Below, one piece after another: positions 24,684 through 33,409 of a DNA stretch of 42,850 nt (position 1 is its first letter; every line of letters starts with the position of its first letter). This DNA is from Xanthomonas populi. Its GTDB lineage: Bacteria > Pseudomonadota > Gammaproteobacteria > Xanthomonadales > Xanthomonadaceae. The stretch covers positions 1 through 42,850 of the forward strand of contig NZ_MDEJ01000020.1 in assembly GCF_002940065.1 (NCBI RefSeq), written 5' to 3'. The notes beneath the pieces are model-generated. The model searched no databases. It saw only the letters and a program-made list of their open reading frames with translations, and was not told where the DNA came from. Position numbers and translations under genes: made by a program.

Positions 24684-25055
24684 GCCCGACTCCAGAATGA
24701 CGTTGCAGCCCATTATTGTGCAATGCAGCAACGAGCGAAAGGACGGCGTTTGCAGCGGTTCAGCGCCATGCCCCAGCACGTCACAGTTCGGCGCCTTCTA
24801 TGCAATGCAAAGACGCTGTGTCCTACACGCGCAGGGAATGTATGGGCTCGCCTGCATCGGCAACACACCCTCTGCACCACTTTATTGGCGCGCATGGTCG
24901 CCAGTCTTTATCTATTGCTTCGTCACCTTGAAGACGGCGCCATGCGCGCACTCGTTTCATCGGTTCATGACGCAAGGTCCTGATTCGTAAACCGAAACGT
25001 GGGGATACCTCAGATCCTGAGATGCAGCCATACTGTGTTGCCAATGATGTGCGTG

Positions 25056-25296
25056 ATGCGTTTGCTCACTGCGGTACTGCTCGGCAGCACACTGTTAGAT
25101 TGCGCGTTATCCACTGCATCGGCCGAGACGGTGCGCCCGGCCGCGCCAAGCCGTGCCAACGATTCGCTTCGTGTCCGGCATGGGCTTGGATGCGATCTGC
25201 GGTAATCCTGCCGACAAGGTCGACGTGCTCGACGAGATGGCGCTTGCCGGTGCTATTGCCGTGTCCGCCCAGCAAAGCGACGCGCCATCGGCATAG
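25056..25296 (+). pseudogene. Remnant of a secreted protein gene
   Basis: Begins with a convincing signal peptide (MRLLTAVLLGSTLLDCALST, then ASAE). The frame runs into TAA at about 25203, but from about 25160 another frame carries on with coding-like sequence (FVSGMGLDAICGNPADKV, then 'VDVLDEMALAG') to TAG 25294-25296. So a frameshift is present, and the end abuts the start of a reversed phnA fragment. I do not recognise the parent family. The surrounding 24684-25055 and 25341-25437 show no gene. Confidence 0.45.
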
Positions 25297-25340
25297 GTGT
25301 TTTCCAGGCCGCATTGCGGACAGGCGGGAACGGTGGACAT
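25281..25340 (-). pseudogene. phnA-like gene, first 20 codons only
   Basis: Twenty codons from the ATG at 25340, MSTVPACPQCGLENTYADG and one Ala, match the zinc-ribbon opening of PhnA family proteins (first CxxC of the ribbon). After that the sequence no longer resembles PhnA and is instead the antisense of the neighbouring remnant. The rest of the gene has been deleted. PhnA, despite its name, is not a proven phosphonate enzyme. Confidence 0.5.
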
Positions 25341-25437
25341 GCCATTCCTAAGCTCAAAACTGGCATGGATTGTAGCCTTACGGCCGCGCGATCACGTCTC
25401 CGGCACGGCGGCGGCGCGATAGTGCGTCGCTTGTCGA

Positions 25438-26490
25438 ATGCATGGCAGGTCGCGCGTGCCTAATCAATCGTTCTCCAATATACCCAACGAAGCGCCCGAA
25501 TCCACAGAGCCAGGGACCGCAAAGAGAAGTCCCGCAAAGAAGACCGGCTCGCACCTGGTCGTCTACGTCGCGCTGGCCGGCAATCTGGTCATTGCGGTCG
25601 CCAAATTCATTGCCGCCGGCATTTCCGGCAGCTCGGCGATGCTCAGCGAAGGCGTGCATTCGATGGTAGACACCATCAACGAAGTGCTGCTGCTATACGG
25701 CCTGCGGCGCGCAGCGCAGGCGCCCACGCCCACGCATCCGTTTGGCTACGGACGCGAGTTGTATTTCTGGAGCTTCATTGTCGCACTCCTGGTCTTTGCG
25801 ATGGGCGCAGGCGTGTCGCTGTACGAAGGCATCGTGTATCTACGCAATCCCGAGCCGGCCAAGAGCCATTTGATCGCCTACATCGTGCTCAGCGTATCGA
25901 TCGTGTTCGAAGGCATTTCATGGGTGGTGGCCTTGCGCGAATTCAGCGCCAAAAAGGGCCGCATGGACTATTTTCAGGCGTTTCGGCAGAGCAATGACCC
26001 CAGCACGTTCACCGTGCTGCTGGAGGACAGCGCCGCATTGATCGGCTTGTCGATGGCCTTGCTTGGCCTTGCCGGCGCGCAGCTGTTCGACATGCCCGAA
26101 CTCGATGGCATCGCCTCGATCGGCATCGCCGGCGTGCTCGCGGTCACCGCGTTCCTGCTGGCGCGCGAAACCAAGAGCTTGCTGATCGGCGAGCCCGCAC
26201 ATGCGCACGTCAACGAATCGCTGCTGCGCATTGCCGCCAGCGACCCGGACGTGCGCGCCGCCAACGGCGTATTGACCATGCAGATGGGCCCGAATCAAGT
26301 GGTCGCTGCGCTGAGCGCCGAGTTCGAAGACAGCCGCACCACGCCGCAGATCGAAGCCTGCGTCGGGCGCATCGAGGCCGCCGCCAAACGCCAGCATCCC
26401 GAGCTCAACGCGCTGTTCATCAAGCCGCAAACGCCGGAAACATGGCATGCACGTCGCACCGAGATCGAACGCGGCGCGCAGCGCGACTAG
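25438..26490 (+). CDS. Cation diffusion facilitator (CDF) metal transporter
   Basis: 350 residues. After a polar N-terminus there are about six membrane segments: 'LVVYVALAGNLVIAVAKFIAA' is the first, followed by the CDF signature SEGVHSMVDTINEVLLLYG, with HPFGYGRE next. The second metal-site helix contains LLEDSAALIGL. A cytosolic domain of about 100 residues follows. CDF proteins export Zn, Fe, Co, Mn or Cd in exchange for protons. The DTINE and LLEDS sites differ from the HxxxD/DxxxD of zinc exporters, so the metal is uncertain. The start is ambiguous: a GTG at 25456 (VPNQSF) is also possible. The 292 bases to the next gene (26491-26782) show nothing clear. Confidence 0.88.
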   Translation: MHGRSRVPNQSFSNIPNEAPESTEPGTAKRSPAKKTGSHLVVYVALAGNLVIAVAKFIAAGISGSSAMLSEGVHSMVDTINEVLLLYGLRRAAQAPTPTHPFGYGRELYFWSFIVALLVFAMGAGVSLYEGIVYLRNPEPAKSHLIAYIVLSVSIVFEGISWVVALREFSAKKGRMDYFQAFRQSNDPSTFTVLLEDSAALIGLSMALLGLAGAQLFDMPELDGIASIGIAGVLAVTAFLLARETKSLLIGEPAHAHVNESLLRIAASDPDVRAANGVLTMQMGPNQVVAALSAEFEDSRTTPQIEACVGRIEAAAKRQHPELNALFIKPQTPETWHARRTEIERGAQRD

Positions 26491-26782
26491 CACGCCGCGT
26501 GTGCGTTGAGGTGCGCGTTGAGGCGTGCGAAACGACTGCTGAGGTAACAACGCAACACATGCGCCACGTCGCGTTGCTATCGCCACCCGTCAACGCATTG
26601 AACCTGCGACTGCATGCGCGCTTCAACATGACGCCACCACCACCAAGCTGATCATCGCCATAACCGCAAGCCCGGCTGCGGTTGCATGATCGCAGTCGAT
26701 TGCCTACGGTGGGCGTGCAGCATCTCTTCGCATCGTGACGCAGCCGATGCATTCCACTCGATCACCGTCATGGAGGTTTCCA

Positions 26783-27250
26783 ATGGAAATCAGCCAGGGT
26801 CGCGTTGCGACCATTCAGTACACTCTTTCCGACGACACCGGCCAGGTGCTAGACCGCTCCACACCAGACACGCCGCTGAGCTATCTGCACGGCGCCGGGA
26901 ACATCGTGCCGTGCCTGGAACAAGCGCTGGATGGCAAACGTCTGGGCGAAACGCTCACCGCCGATGTGGCGCCCGAGCAAGGCTATGGCCCGCGCCATGC
27001 GCAGTTGATCCAGCAGGTGCCGCGCGATGCCTTCCCCACCGATATCGAGGTGGTGCCGGGCGTGCAGTTCGAGGCCCGCACCCAGCAGGTGCTGGTGACG
27101 GTCACCGACGTCGGTGCAGACCATGTCACTGTGGACGGCAACCATCCGCTGGCCGGGCAGACCCTGCATTTCGCGGTCGAAGTCATCGAAGTGCGCGAAG
27201 CCACCACCGAAGAACTGAACGAAGGACACGTCGCCAACCTTGCGGCATGA
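26783..27250 (+). CDS. FKBP-type peptidyl-prolyl isomerase, SlyD-like
   Basis: 155 residues with a strong GGAGG six bases before the ATG. FKBP core split by an insert-in-flap: 'YTLSDDTGQVLDRSTPDTPLS' and 'GAGNIVPCLEQALDGKRLGE' before the insert, 'HPLAGQTLHFAVEVIEVREA' after it. The insert between residues ~70 and ~120 gives chaperone activity in SlyD. The metal-binding His-rich tail of E. coli SlyD is missing, which is common outside enterics. Catalyses cis-trans isomerisation at proline in the cytoplasm. Stands alone; 124 bases separate it from the Hsp70 gene. Confidence 0.92.
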   Translation: MEISQGRVATIQYTLSDDTGQVLDRSTPDTPLSYLHGAGNIVPCLEQALDGKRLGETLTADVAPEQGYGPRHAQLIQQVPRDAFPTDIEVVPGVQFEARTQQVLVTVTDVGADHVTVDGNHPLAGQTLHFAVEVIEVREATTEELNEGHVANLAA

Positions 27251-27374
27251 CCCATCGTGCCGTGCGCCTGCGGGTGCGCGGCGCTTCGGCTGCTGCGACC
27301 TCTACGCGGCCCCTTGCCTACGCCGCAAACGGCAGAAGTAGTAAAGTGCGCCGCCCGCTCATAGGCCCGCCTGC

Positions 27375-28730
27375 ATGAAACTCGGCATCGACTTCGGTAC
27401 CAGCAATTCCGCCGCTGCGGCGATCGTCGATGGGCAGGTGGTGCCAGTGCGGTTCGGGCATGAGCTGCAGTTCCGCACCACGGTGTACTTCCCCGAAACC
27501 ATGCACGACCCGGACGACTTCAGCCTCACCCCGGCGCTGGAGTACGAGGTGGAACGGCTGATCGATTCGGGCCGCCGCGATGCTGCCGCCGCTGGCCGCA
27601 CCTCCAGCAACGACAGCCTGCGCCGCGATGCGATCCGCATCGTGCGGCGCCAATGGATGGAAGAACAGGTACGCGAGCCGCGCAGCTCTGCCGCCCTGCT
27701 GCAGAACGCGGTGTACGGCGACGAAGCGCTGGATGCGTATTTCCTCGAAGGCGAAGGCAGCCTGGTGCAAAGCCCCAAGTCGATGCTCGGCTATAACCTG
27801 CATCCGCGTGCGCGCCAGACCATCACCGGCATCGCCACGCATGTGCTGGAACACATCCGGCTCACTGCATCGCGCCAGTTCGACATCAACATCCGCAGCG
27901 CTACGCTGGGCCGCCCAGTGCAGTTCCGCAGCTCGATCGGTGACGCCGGCAACGCGCAAGCGCTGGAGATCCTGCAAACCGCCGCCATCGCCGCCGGCTT
28001 CGACAGCGTGGATTTTCTCGAAGAACCCGCCGCCGCCGCCATGCACTACCACGTCAGCCACGACACCCGGCACGACACCGTGGTGGTGGATATGGGCGGC
28101 GGCACCACCGACATCGCGCATGCCAGCGTCGGCGGCAACGCCGCGCCGCAGGTGCATCGTGCATGGGGCATCGCACGCGGCGGTACCGATATCGATCTTG
28201 CACTAAGCCTGGCCGCCTACATGCCGCTGTTCGGCCGCGGCATCACCCGCGTGCCGACCCATCACTACGTGGAAGCGGCGATGGTGCAGGACATGACCCG
28301 TCAGCGCGAATTCCGCCTGCACAAGTATCAGGACGTGCCCGCCCCGTTCGACAAGCGCCTGCAGGCGCTGCAGGAGACCGGCAACACCGCGCGCCTGTAT
28401 CGCGGCGTGGAAGCCTGCAAGATCGCGCTCAGCGAGCGCGACAAGCACCAGGTGGCGCTGGACTTCATCGAACGCGGGCTCGGTGTGGAGGTGCAGGCCA
28501 GCGCGCTGGTCGCGTCCGCTTCCAACTATCTGAGCGAACTGGAAGGCCTGCTCGCCCACGTGCGTACCGACCTGGCGGCGCCGCCGGCCACGTTGTTCCT
28601 CACCGGCGGCATGTCGCGCGCCGGCTATCTCCGCGACACGGTCGCGGCAGCCTTTCCGGAAGCGCGGCTGGTGCAGGGCGACCCGTCTTTCGGTGTGGTC
28701 CAGGGCCTGGCATGGGCTGCCGCGCGGTAA
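27375..28730 (+). CDS. Hsp70 family protein (YegD-like)
   Basis: 451 residues. Actin-like ATPase fold: phosphate-1 loop GIDFGTSNSAAA at residues 4-15, 'SVDFLEEPAAAAMHYH' connect region, phosphate-2 VVDMGGGTTDIAH and adenosine loop LFLTGGMSRAGYL. The ATPase domain is complete, but the C-terminal substrate-binding domain of DnaK is absent, so it belongs with YegD-type Hsp70 relatives. No dnaJ or grpE gene is near. Role unknown; ATP binding in the cytoplasm is predicted. Confidence 0.9.
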   Translation: MKLGIDFGTSNSAAAAIVDGQVVPVRFGHELQFRTTVYFPETMHDPDDFSLTPALEYEVERLIDSGRRDAAAAGRTSSNDSLRRDAIRIVRRQWMEEQVREPRSSAALLQNAVYGDEALDAYFLEGEGSLVQSPKSMLGYNLHPRARQTITGIATHVLEHIRLTASRQFDINIRSATLGRPVQFRSSIGDAGNAQALEILQTAAIAAGFDSVDFLEEPAAAAMHYHVSHDTRHDTVVVDMGGGTTDIAHASVGGNAAPQVHRAWGIARGGTDIDLALSLAAYMPLFGRGITRVPTHHYVEAAMVQDMTRQREFRLHKYQDVPAPFDKRLQALQETGNTARLYRGVEACKIALSERDKHQVALDFIERGLGVEVQASALVASASNYLSELEGLLAHVRTDLAAPPATLFLTGGMSRAGYLRDTVAAAFPEARLVQGDPSFGVVQGLAWAAAR

Positions 28731-28981
28731 GCGGCAGCCACGTGGTCGGTTAGCTGTGTACAGGACGCATCGCCTTGCACAGCAAGCGTTAACGCAATTT
28801 CGCGCAACTTCCCATAAAATGCAAGGTTGCTGCCAGACGCCCAGCCGTCTTGTCTGCAAGGCACGCTCTCTGTGCCGCCGCGATTGCGCACCGAACGCGA
28901 TCGCACCTCTCGACATCGCTTCTGCGCGCGCCACCCTAACCGCACGCGATGTCCTTGCACTTCACCGCTACAGGAGGCCAC

Positions 28982-29167
28982 ATGGCACGTCCCGCGACCA
29001 AGCAGAAATCCCAGCCCAGCATCGCTCGCAGCGAAGGCAAGTCGCAACCGCTCAGTCGTGAGCGTATCGCTGCCGACATTGCGGCGTTCCGCAAGACCGG
29101 CGGCAGGATTGAAGTGCTCACCACCAACTTCGGCCCCGCACGCAACGATGGCGACAAGATCGCCTAA
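28982..29167 (+). CDS. Small basic hypothetical protein
   Basis: 61 residues, with AGGAGG five to six bases before the ATG, one of the best ribosome sites in the window. Starts with a Lys/Arg/Ser-rich stretch (MARPATKQKSQPSIARSEGK), then IAADIAAFRKTGGRIEVL, which could form a short helix-turn-strand. No family recognised. The strong ribosome site and the terminator 24 bases downstream support a real monocistronic gene. The 251 bases before it (28731-28981) contain a TAAAAT at 28815-28820 that might be a -10, without a matching -35. Confidence 0.65.
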   Translation: MARPATKQKSQPSIARSEGKSQPLSRERIAADIAAFRKTGGRIEVLTTNFGPARNDGDKIA

Positions 29168-29190
29168 GCATTGCCGGAAGTGTTTGTAAA

Positions 29191-29212
29191 CGTGCCACCG
29201 CGAGGTGGCACG
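29191..29212 (+). terminator. Intrinsic terminator
   Basis: Perfect 9-bp arms (CGTGCCACC / GGTGGCACG) closed by a GCGA tetraloop and followed by CTTGTTTC. Lies 24 bases after the small-protein stop and 28 bases before the stop of the convergent DUF4097 pseudogene. Confidence 0.75.
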
Positions 29213-29239
29213 CTTGTTTCAGGCGTCAGGTTTCAGACA

Positions 29240-30124
29240 TCAATTGGTGTAATCGACGCGCACCGAACCTGAGTGCGATTCCAGCCTGACGTTGCCTTTA
29301 CCAGCTCCCAGCCTCGCCTTGAGGTGCTTACCGGGGCCATACTCGGGCCGCTTCACCTGCCCGGCCACCGAGCGGATTTCGCCGCTGAAGACATCCACCT
29401 GCAGCGCTGCCGACACAGTGCGCGGCACATCCAAGGTGATCGAGCCACTGACACTCTCCGCAGCGATGCTGCCGCGAGACGCCAGACCGGTCACCGTCAG
29501 CACCGTCCCCCCGGACACGCTCTCAGCGCGCAGCTGCGACACCTGCCCCGCGCCAACCCGGATCTGGCCGGAGACGGACTCGACCGATACCACCCCGCTG
29601 GCACCCGATGGCACATCGATCTGTCCGCTCACCGTGCCCAGGGTCAGCCGCCCACTGGACAGGGTGCTGCGCAGCGAGCCGCTGACGGTTTACAGTTGCG
29701 CCTCTTCGGCGCGTCCACCTGCGACCACATCGCCGCTGACCGACTTGAGCTGCAACCGCGCCAGATCGACCTGATCGACATCCACCGAGGCACTCACCGC
29801 CTCCACGTCCAGCAACGCAGCACGCGGGACACGCAACTCCAGTTGAGCGCCGTTGCTGTTGCGGCTGTTTCGCGGGTAGATCACCTGCAACTGCAAGAGG
29901 TCCGGGCTTTCATCCACGTCCAGACGCTGCCCTTCGCCCAAGCTGCCGGTCAGCGCCACGTCGTCGCGATCCCAGCCGCGCACGCGAATCTGCCCGGCAA
30001 TGTTTTCCACCTCCACGCGCCCGCCGCGCGCGAGTAGATGGGTCTGCTTCAACGTGGTCTGTGCCTCTGCTGGCGCGGCGCACACCGCAGCCAGCAGCAA
30101 CAGGGAAAGATGGGCGTAACGCAT
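29240..30124 (-). pseudogene. DUF4097 beta-strand repeat protein, nonsense mutation
   Basis: A signal peptide (SLLLLAAVCAAPAEAQ) followed by the repeating beta-helix pattern of DUF4097, with many 'VSGxI/V' strands such as SVSGSI and SVSGQIRVG. One frame covers the whole gene except for a TAA at 29690-29692; before it the protein ends EEAQL, after it TVSGSLRST continues the repeat in the same frame. A one-base change from AAA or similar explains it. The product would stop at about half length. A start at ATG 30124 has GGAG at a good distance; ATG 30130 is too close. Last gene of an operon with anti-sigma-like and sigma genes. Confidence 0.8.
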
Positions 30125-30135
30125 GGGCATGCTCC

Positions 30136-30663
30136 TCAGCTAGGGAAGGACGCCTCGCCCTGTGAGGCAAGACGGGTCAATTGCAGCCGCTTCGCATAGG
30201 TGCGCTGCAGTTGCGACAACAAAAACGCCGAGCGCGGGCTCTGCGCGATCGCAGCTTGGATGGCCTGCGCGCTCTGATCCAGCTCATCCAGCGCAGGACG
30301 CAGATCGGCCGGCACCTGCTGTATGGGAAACGCAGCAATGGCCTGCTGGTACTGCCCGGCCATTGCGTGCGCCTGCGCCACCAATGGGGGCTGCGCGGGC
30401 ACTGGCGTCTGTGCCTGCCGATTGAACCCAGGCACGACGGCCACCAACGCCAGCGCAGCTGCAAGCGCCACACCCAGTGCAGGCCAGGCCCATGGGCGAT
30501 GGCGCCGCGGCGTCAATGCGACCACGCTGGAGTGCGCCGTCAATGCGGGTGCAATGCGTTCCCATACCTGTGCCGGCGGCTGGCGTTGTTGCGGCAATGC
30601 CCGCAAACGCGCGGACAACGCAGTGTCATCGGCATTGTGCGGATCATGCGGATCGCGATTCAT
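30136..30663 (-). CDS. Membrane-anchored anti-sigma-factor-like protein
   Basis: 175 residues: a cytoplasmic N-terminus with DDTALSARLRALPQQ and 'PAQVWERIAPAL', one membrane helix near residues 57-75 (WPALGVALAAALALVAVV) and a helical, Gln/Ala-rich periplasmic part. Its ATG overlaps the sigma gene's stop by 4 bases (ATGA), the typical arrangement for a sigma/anti-sigma pair. No zinc motif. The gene itself is open, but its partner upstream is frameshifted, so it probably has nothing left to bind. The next gene, DUF4097, starts about 11 bases after it. Confidence 0.7.
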   Translation of the reverse strand: MNRDPHDPHNADDTALSARLRALPQQRQPPAQVWERIAPALTAHSSVVALTPRRHRPWAWPALGVALAAALALVAVVPGFNRQAQTPVPAQPPLVAQAHAMAGQYQQAIAAFPIQQVPADLRPALDELDQSAQAIQAAIAQSPRSAFLLSQLQRTYAKRLQLTRLASQGEASFPS

Positions 30664-31230
30664 ACGGTTTCTCCAAGCCGCGCACGCAGCAGACCGCGCG
30701 CGCGATGTAGTTGTGCCTTGGAACTGCCGACTGCCATGCGCAGTTCGTCGGCAATTTCCTGATGTTTCCAGCCCTCGATATCGTGCAACACCACCACTGC
30801 GCGCGCACGTAGCGGCAGTGTTTCCAGCGCGCGCTCCAGATCCATCTGCGTCGATTGGCAATGCGCTGCGCCGGGAATCGCCGCAAGCATCTCGCCATCG
30901 GCATCGTCCACCAGGTGATCGCTCGCAACAGCGCGCGCGCAGCTCCATCAAGGCGGTATTGACCGCCAGGCGATGCAGCCAGGTGCCCAGCGCGCTTTGA
31001 AAACGGAATTGCGGCAACGCCTTCCACGCCGCGATGAAGGTTTCCTGCAACACATCGTCGGCGCGCGCCGCGTCGCCACCGCACAGCCGCCAGACCACCG
31101 CATACAACCGCGGCGAATGGCGGCGATAGATGGCCTCGTATGCCACGCGATCTCCGCGTGCAGCAGCGCGCGCCAACCCTGCGTCATCGCCGTCGGCGGG
31201 GCTGTCGCAAGCTGAGGCATCGATGGGCAT
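30660..31230 (-). pseudogene. ECF sigma factor, frameshifted at a GC repeat
   Basis: Region 2 is in one frame (ARGDRVAYEAIYRRHSPRL through 'WLHRLAVNTALMELRAR'), region 4 in another (ERALETLPLRARAVVVLHD, EGWKHQEIADELRMAVGSSK). The switch lies at the (GC)5 tract 30931-30940; one more GC unit restores the expected ELRARAVASDHLVDDADG junction. The frame of the second part ends at 30660 with the ATGA overlap to the anti-sigma gene, so it is the ancestral frame. In-frame ATG 31230 or 31251 may start it. As read, sigma region 4 is lost. A sequencing error or a slippage-switchable tract would also fit. Confidence 0.75.
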
Positions 31231-31398
31231 GGCGGTGCCGAACATATCCAATAATGTGATTTACACCACGCTGGAAGAAACCGGCGATCACGCAGACAGC
31301 GTGCTGCAGGTACCCAATAGTTTGTTCTTCCAGCGCACCACGCGTCGCTGGCGCGAGACCAGTCGCTTCAAGGCCAACTAGGACGCCCGCCACGGCCG

Positions 31399-31665
31399 TC
31401 AACGCAACTGGCTATCCTTGCTGCCGCGGCGGTTGTAACCGCCTTGCGCCGCCTGCTCAAGGTCTTGCGTTTCCTGGCAATTCACGCACAGGTGCACACC
31501 AGGCACCGCGTTGCGGCGCGCTTCGGGAATCGCTGCCTCGCACTGTTCGCAGTGGCTCAGGCTCGGGCCCTGATGCAACTGGCTCCGCGCACGCTTGATC
31601 GCATCCTCGACGGTTGCATCGATCTTGTCCTGCACCGCCCCATCACCCGCCCATCCGGTCGCCAT
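31399..31665 (-). CDS. DksA/TraR-family C4 zinc-finger protein (YbiI-like)
   Basis: 88 residues, short member of the DksA/TraR family. Zinc finger of four Cys: CEQCEAAIPEARR gives the first pair and LCVNCQ the second. The long coiled coil of DksA is missing, as in E. coli YbiI, so action in the RNA polymerase secondary channel is doubtful. Start at MATGWAGDGAVQ, with an upstream in-frame extension ignored. The 147 bases to the sigma pseudogene (31252-31398) show nothing. Confidence 0.88.
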   Translation of the reverse strand: MATGWAGDGAVQDKIDATVEDAIKRARSQLHQGPSLSHCEQCEAAIPEARRNAVPGVHLCVNCQETQDLEQAAQGGYNRRGSKDSQLR

Positions 31666-31796
31666 GATCGCCTCGGCTTGTTGGCTTAGGAGTGGACTAT
31701 GGGCATGCGCGCAGGCAAATCCAAGCCTGACGTGCACAGTGCGCTCAAATCAGGTGCTCTAGCATCTGCTCATTCGCACTCTTTGAGGAATTCGCA

Positions 31797-32051
31797 ATGG
31801 AACAACCCGTCCACCCGTTCTCCGAATTGTTCGCCCAGTTGGGTCTGCCATCGGACGAAGTCAGCATTCGCGACTTTATCGATGAGCACTCTTCGTTGCC
31901 GGGCGATGTGCGTCTGGAAGAAGCACCATTCTGGACACCAGCACAGGCACAGTTGTTGCGTGAAGAACGCCTCGACGATGCCGACTGGATCGTGACCATC
32001 GATCAACTCAACATCGCCTTGCACACCACTGCCGAAGACACCGGCGTCTGA
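31797..32051 (+). CDS. DUF2789 family protein
   Basis: 84 acidic residues with GAGG before the ATG. The order MEQPVHPFSELFAQLGL, FIDEHSSLPG, 'EAPFWTPAQAQLLREE' and DADWIVTIDQLNIAL is the DUF2789 pattern, a small soluble helical family of unknown function. Divergent from the DksA-type gene, so the gap 31666-31796 holds promoters for both. Confidence 0.88.
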   Translation: MEQPVHPFSELFAQLGLPSDEVSIRDFIDEHSSLPGDVRLEEAPFWTPAQAQLLREERLDDADWIVTIDQLNIALHTTAEDTGV

Positions 32052-32132
32052 TCTGCGCGAGAGCGCATCGAATGCCTTGCGGTATTACTCGCCTGCAGTC
32101 TTTGGCTTGTCGTTCTTGCTTTATGAGATTGC

Positions 32133-32158
32133 AAAAAAGAGCGGCCAGTGACCGCTCC
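32133..32158 (-). terminator. Intrinsic terminator of the DUF1328 gene
   Basis: Arms GAGCGG (32139-32144) and CCGCTC (32152-32157) with a 7-base loop. On the minus strand the hairpin is followed by six T; on the plus strand by CTTTG, so it may also weakly stop the DUF2789 transcript. Confidence 0.7.
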
Positions 32159-32219
32159 TTTGCATTCCGGCTGACGCGGCTGGCGTGCGCATCGCGCGCC
32201 AAAGCCACGCACTCGGACG

Positions 32220-32393
32220 TCAGGTCACTTTCTTGGCGATCGTCACACCCAGCAAAAACAGCACGATGGCGATGATGATGCCGGCCCAGAACAGGAACTT
32301 GGCAATGCCCATCGCGGCGCCTGCCATGCCGCCAAACCCGAGCGCACCGGCAATCAGTCCGATGATGGCGAAAATAATGGCCCACTTCATCAT
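32220..32393 (-). CDS. DUF1328 family small membrane protein
   Basis: 57 residues, found by direct reading because it is very short. Two hydrophobic segments, [19 protein letters not shown] and [18 protein letters not shown], joined by a Gly/Ala-rich turn ([10 protein letters not shown]). This is the DUF1328 (YtjA) pattern, a common small inner-membrane protein induced under stress in many proteobacteria; function unknown. GAGGAG lies 8-10 bases before the double ATG (32393 or 32390). Confidence 0.85.
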   Translation of the reverse strand: MMKWAIIFAIIGLIAGALGFGGMAGAAMGIAKFLFWAGIIIAIVLFLLGVTIAKKVT

Positions 32394-32594
32394 GTTGTTG
32401 TCTCCTCATCCGGCACAGTGCAGTATTTCAGTCGTGTGTCTGCGGCAAAGCACCGCGAAACATGCGCTGCACGCTACGCATCCGGATGTGCCGCATTCGT
32501 GAACACGCCTGACATATAACGCCACATTGCGCATGCAGATTCGCCACCGGCCTCCGCATCGGCGATCATGTGCACTTCGCAACACTCGATCGGC

Positions 32595-33095
32595 ATGGAC
32601 ACTCTTCGCTACCTTACCGGTTCCCCGCCCGCAGTCCTGGATCAGGTGCGCGAGCTGATCGCGCAAGACAAGCTCGCAACGGTGATGGCGCGACGCTACC
32701 CGGACCGCCATGAGATCCGCACCGACCGCCATTTGTACGAGTACGTCAAAGCAATGAAGGAGCGCTACATGCGCGCGTCGCCCACCTTGCACAAGGCGAT
32801 GTATGACAACCATCTCCAAGTGGTGAAGCATGCGCTGGGCACGCACACGGCGATCTCGCGCGTGCACGGCAGCCGGCTCAAGGCCAGCCGCGAAATACGC
32901 ATTGCTGGGTTGTTTCGCGACGCCCCCGAGCCGTTTCTGCAGATGATCGTCGCCCACGAACTGGCGCATCTGAAGGAGGCCGATCACAACAAGGCCTTCT
33001 ACCAGCTGTGCAACCACATAACACGCGACTACCACCAACTGGAGTTCGATCTGCGCCTGTATCTGACCCAGTTGGCGCTGTCAGCGAACAGCTGA
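32595..33095 (+). CDS. YgjP-like zinc metallopeptidase (M48/DUF45)
   Basis: 166 residues. Zinc site HELAHLKEADHNKAF has the HExxH pair plus the downstream HxxAF typical of YgjP/DUF45 proteins, also called WLM-like or UTP-pyrophosphatase-like. No signal peptide, so cytoplasmic. Starts at MDTLRYLTGSP; nine in-frame codons upstream are unlikely. Shorter than the ~230-residue YgjP proteins, and the N-terminal region differs, as in the gamma-proteobacterial 'M48 family' variant. Substrate unknown. Confidence 0.85.
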   Translation: MDTLRYLTGSPPAVLDQVRELIAQDKLATVMARRYPDRHEIRTDRHLYEYVKAMKERYMRASPTLHKAMYDNHLQVVKHALGTHTAISRVHGSRLKASREIRIAGLFRDAPEPFLQMIVAHELAHLKEADHNKAFYQLCNHITRDYHQLEFDLRLYLTQLALSANS

Positions 33096-33170
33096 TCGCA
33101 CATCGCCCGGGCAGGGATTAGGATGCCACGACGGAACCGCACGCACTCGCAAACCTGACCCAGGCTGCCA

Positions 33171-33317
33171 ATGGGCAACAACCGGCCGCAATGCAATGCC
33201 TTGGCGCAGGCGCTGGTGCGCGCCAGCTTGGTGCGCTTCGACAACCTGCATGCCGATGGCCGCCCAGATCCGGATTCGCTGCACGCCGGCCTGCCAGTCA
33301 CCACGGGGCGCAAATGA
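33171..33317 (+). pseudogene. Possible 2OG-Fe(II) oxygenase C-terminal remnant
   Basis: A 48-codon frame reading MGNNRPQCNALAQAL, then FDNLHADGRPDPDSLHAG and LPVTTGRK. The DPxSLHAxLPVTxGxK pattern is the C-terminal 2-oxoglutarate-binding strand region of prolyl-4-hydroxylase-like dioxygenases, where the sequence normally continues with KWLATRW. Here it stops at TGA and the catalytic HxD part is absent. The rest of the 423-base gap 33096-33518 has no gene. Confidence 0.35.
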
Positions 33318-33409
33318 CTGGGAACCTTGTGGTTTCGGCAACAGCGCTATCAGCATTAGTGAACAGATTCATACACAAGCCCCTGCCGACGTGGGTTAAA
33401 ATATTGCAG

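Noticed and set aside
30136-31251. A single 371-residue protein joining a sigma region 2 to an anti-sigma protein
   Set aside because: The middle is an Arg-rich out-of-frame reading of sigma region 4; the fusion results from the frameshift at the GC tract.
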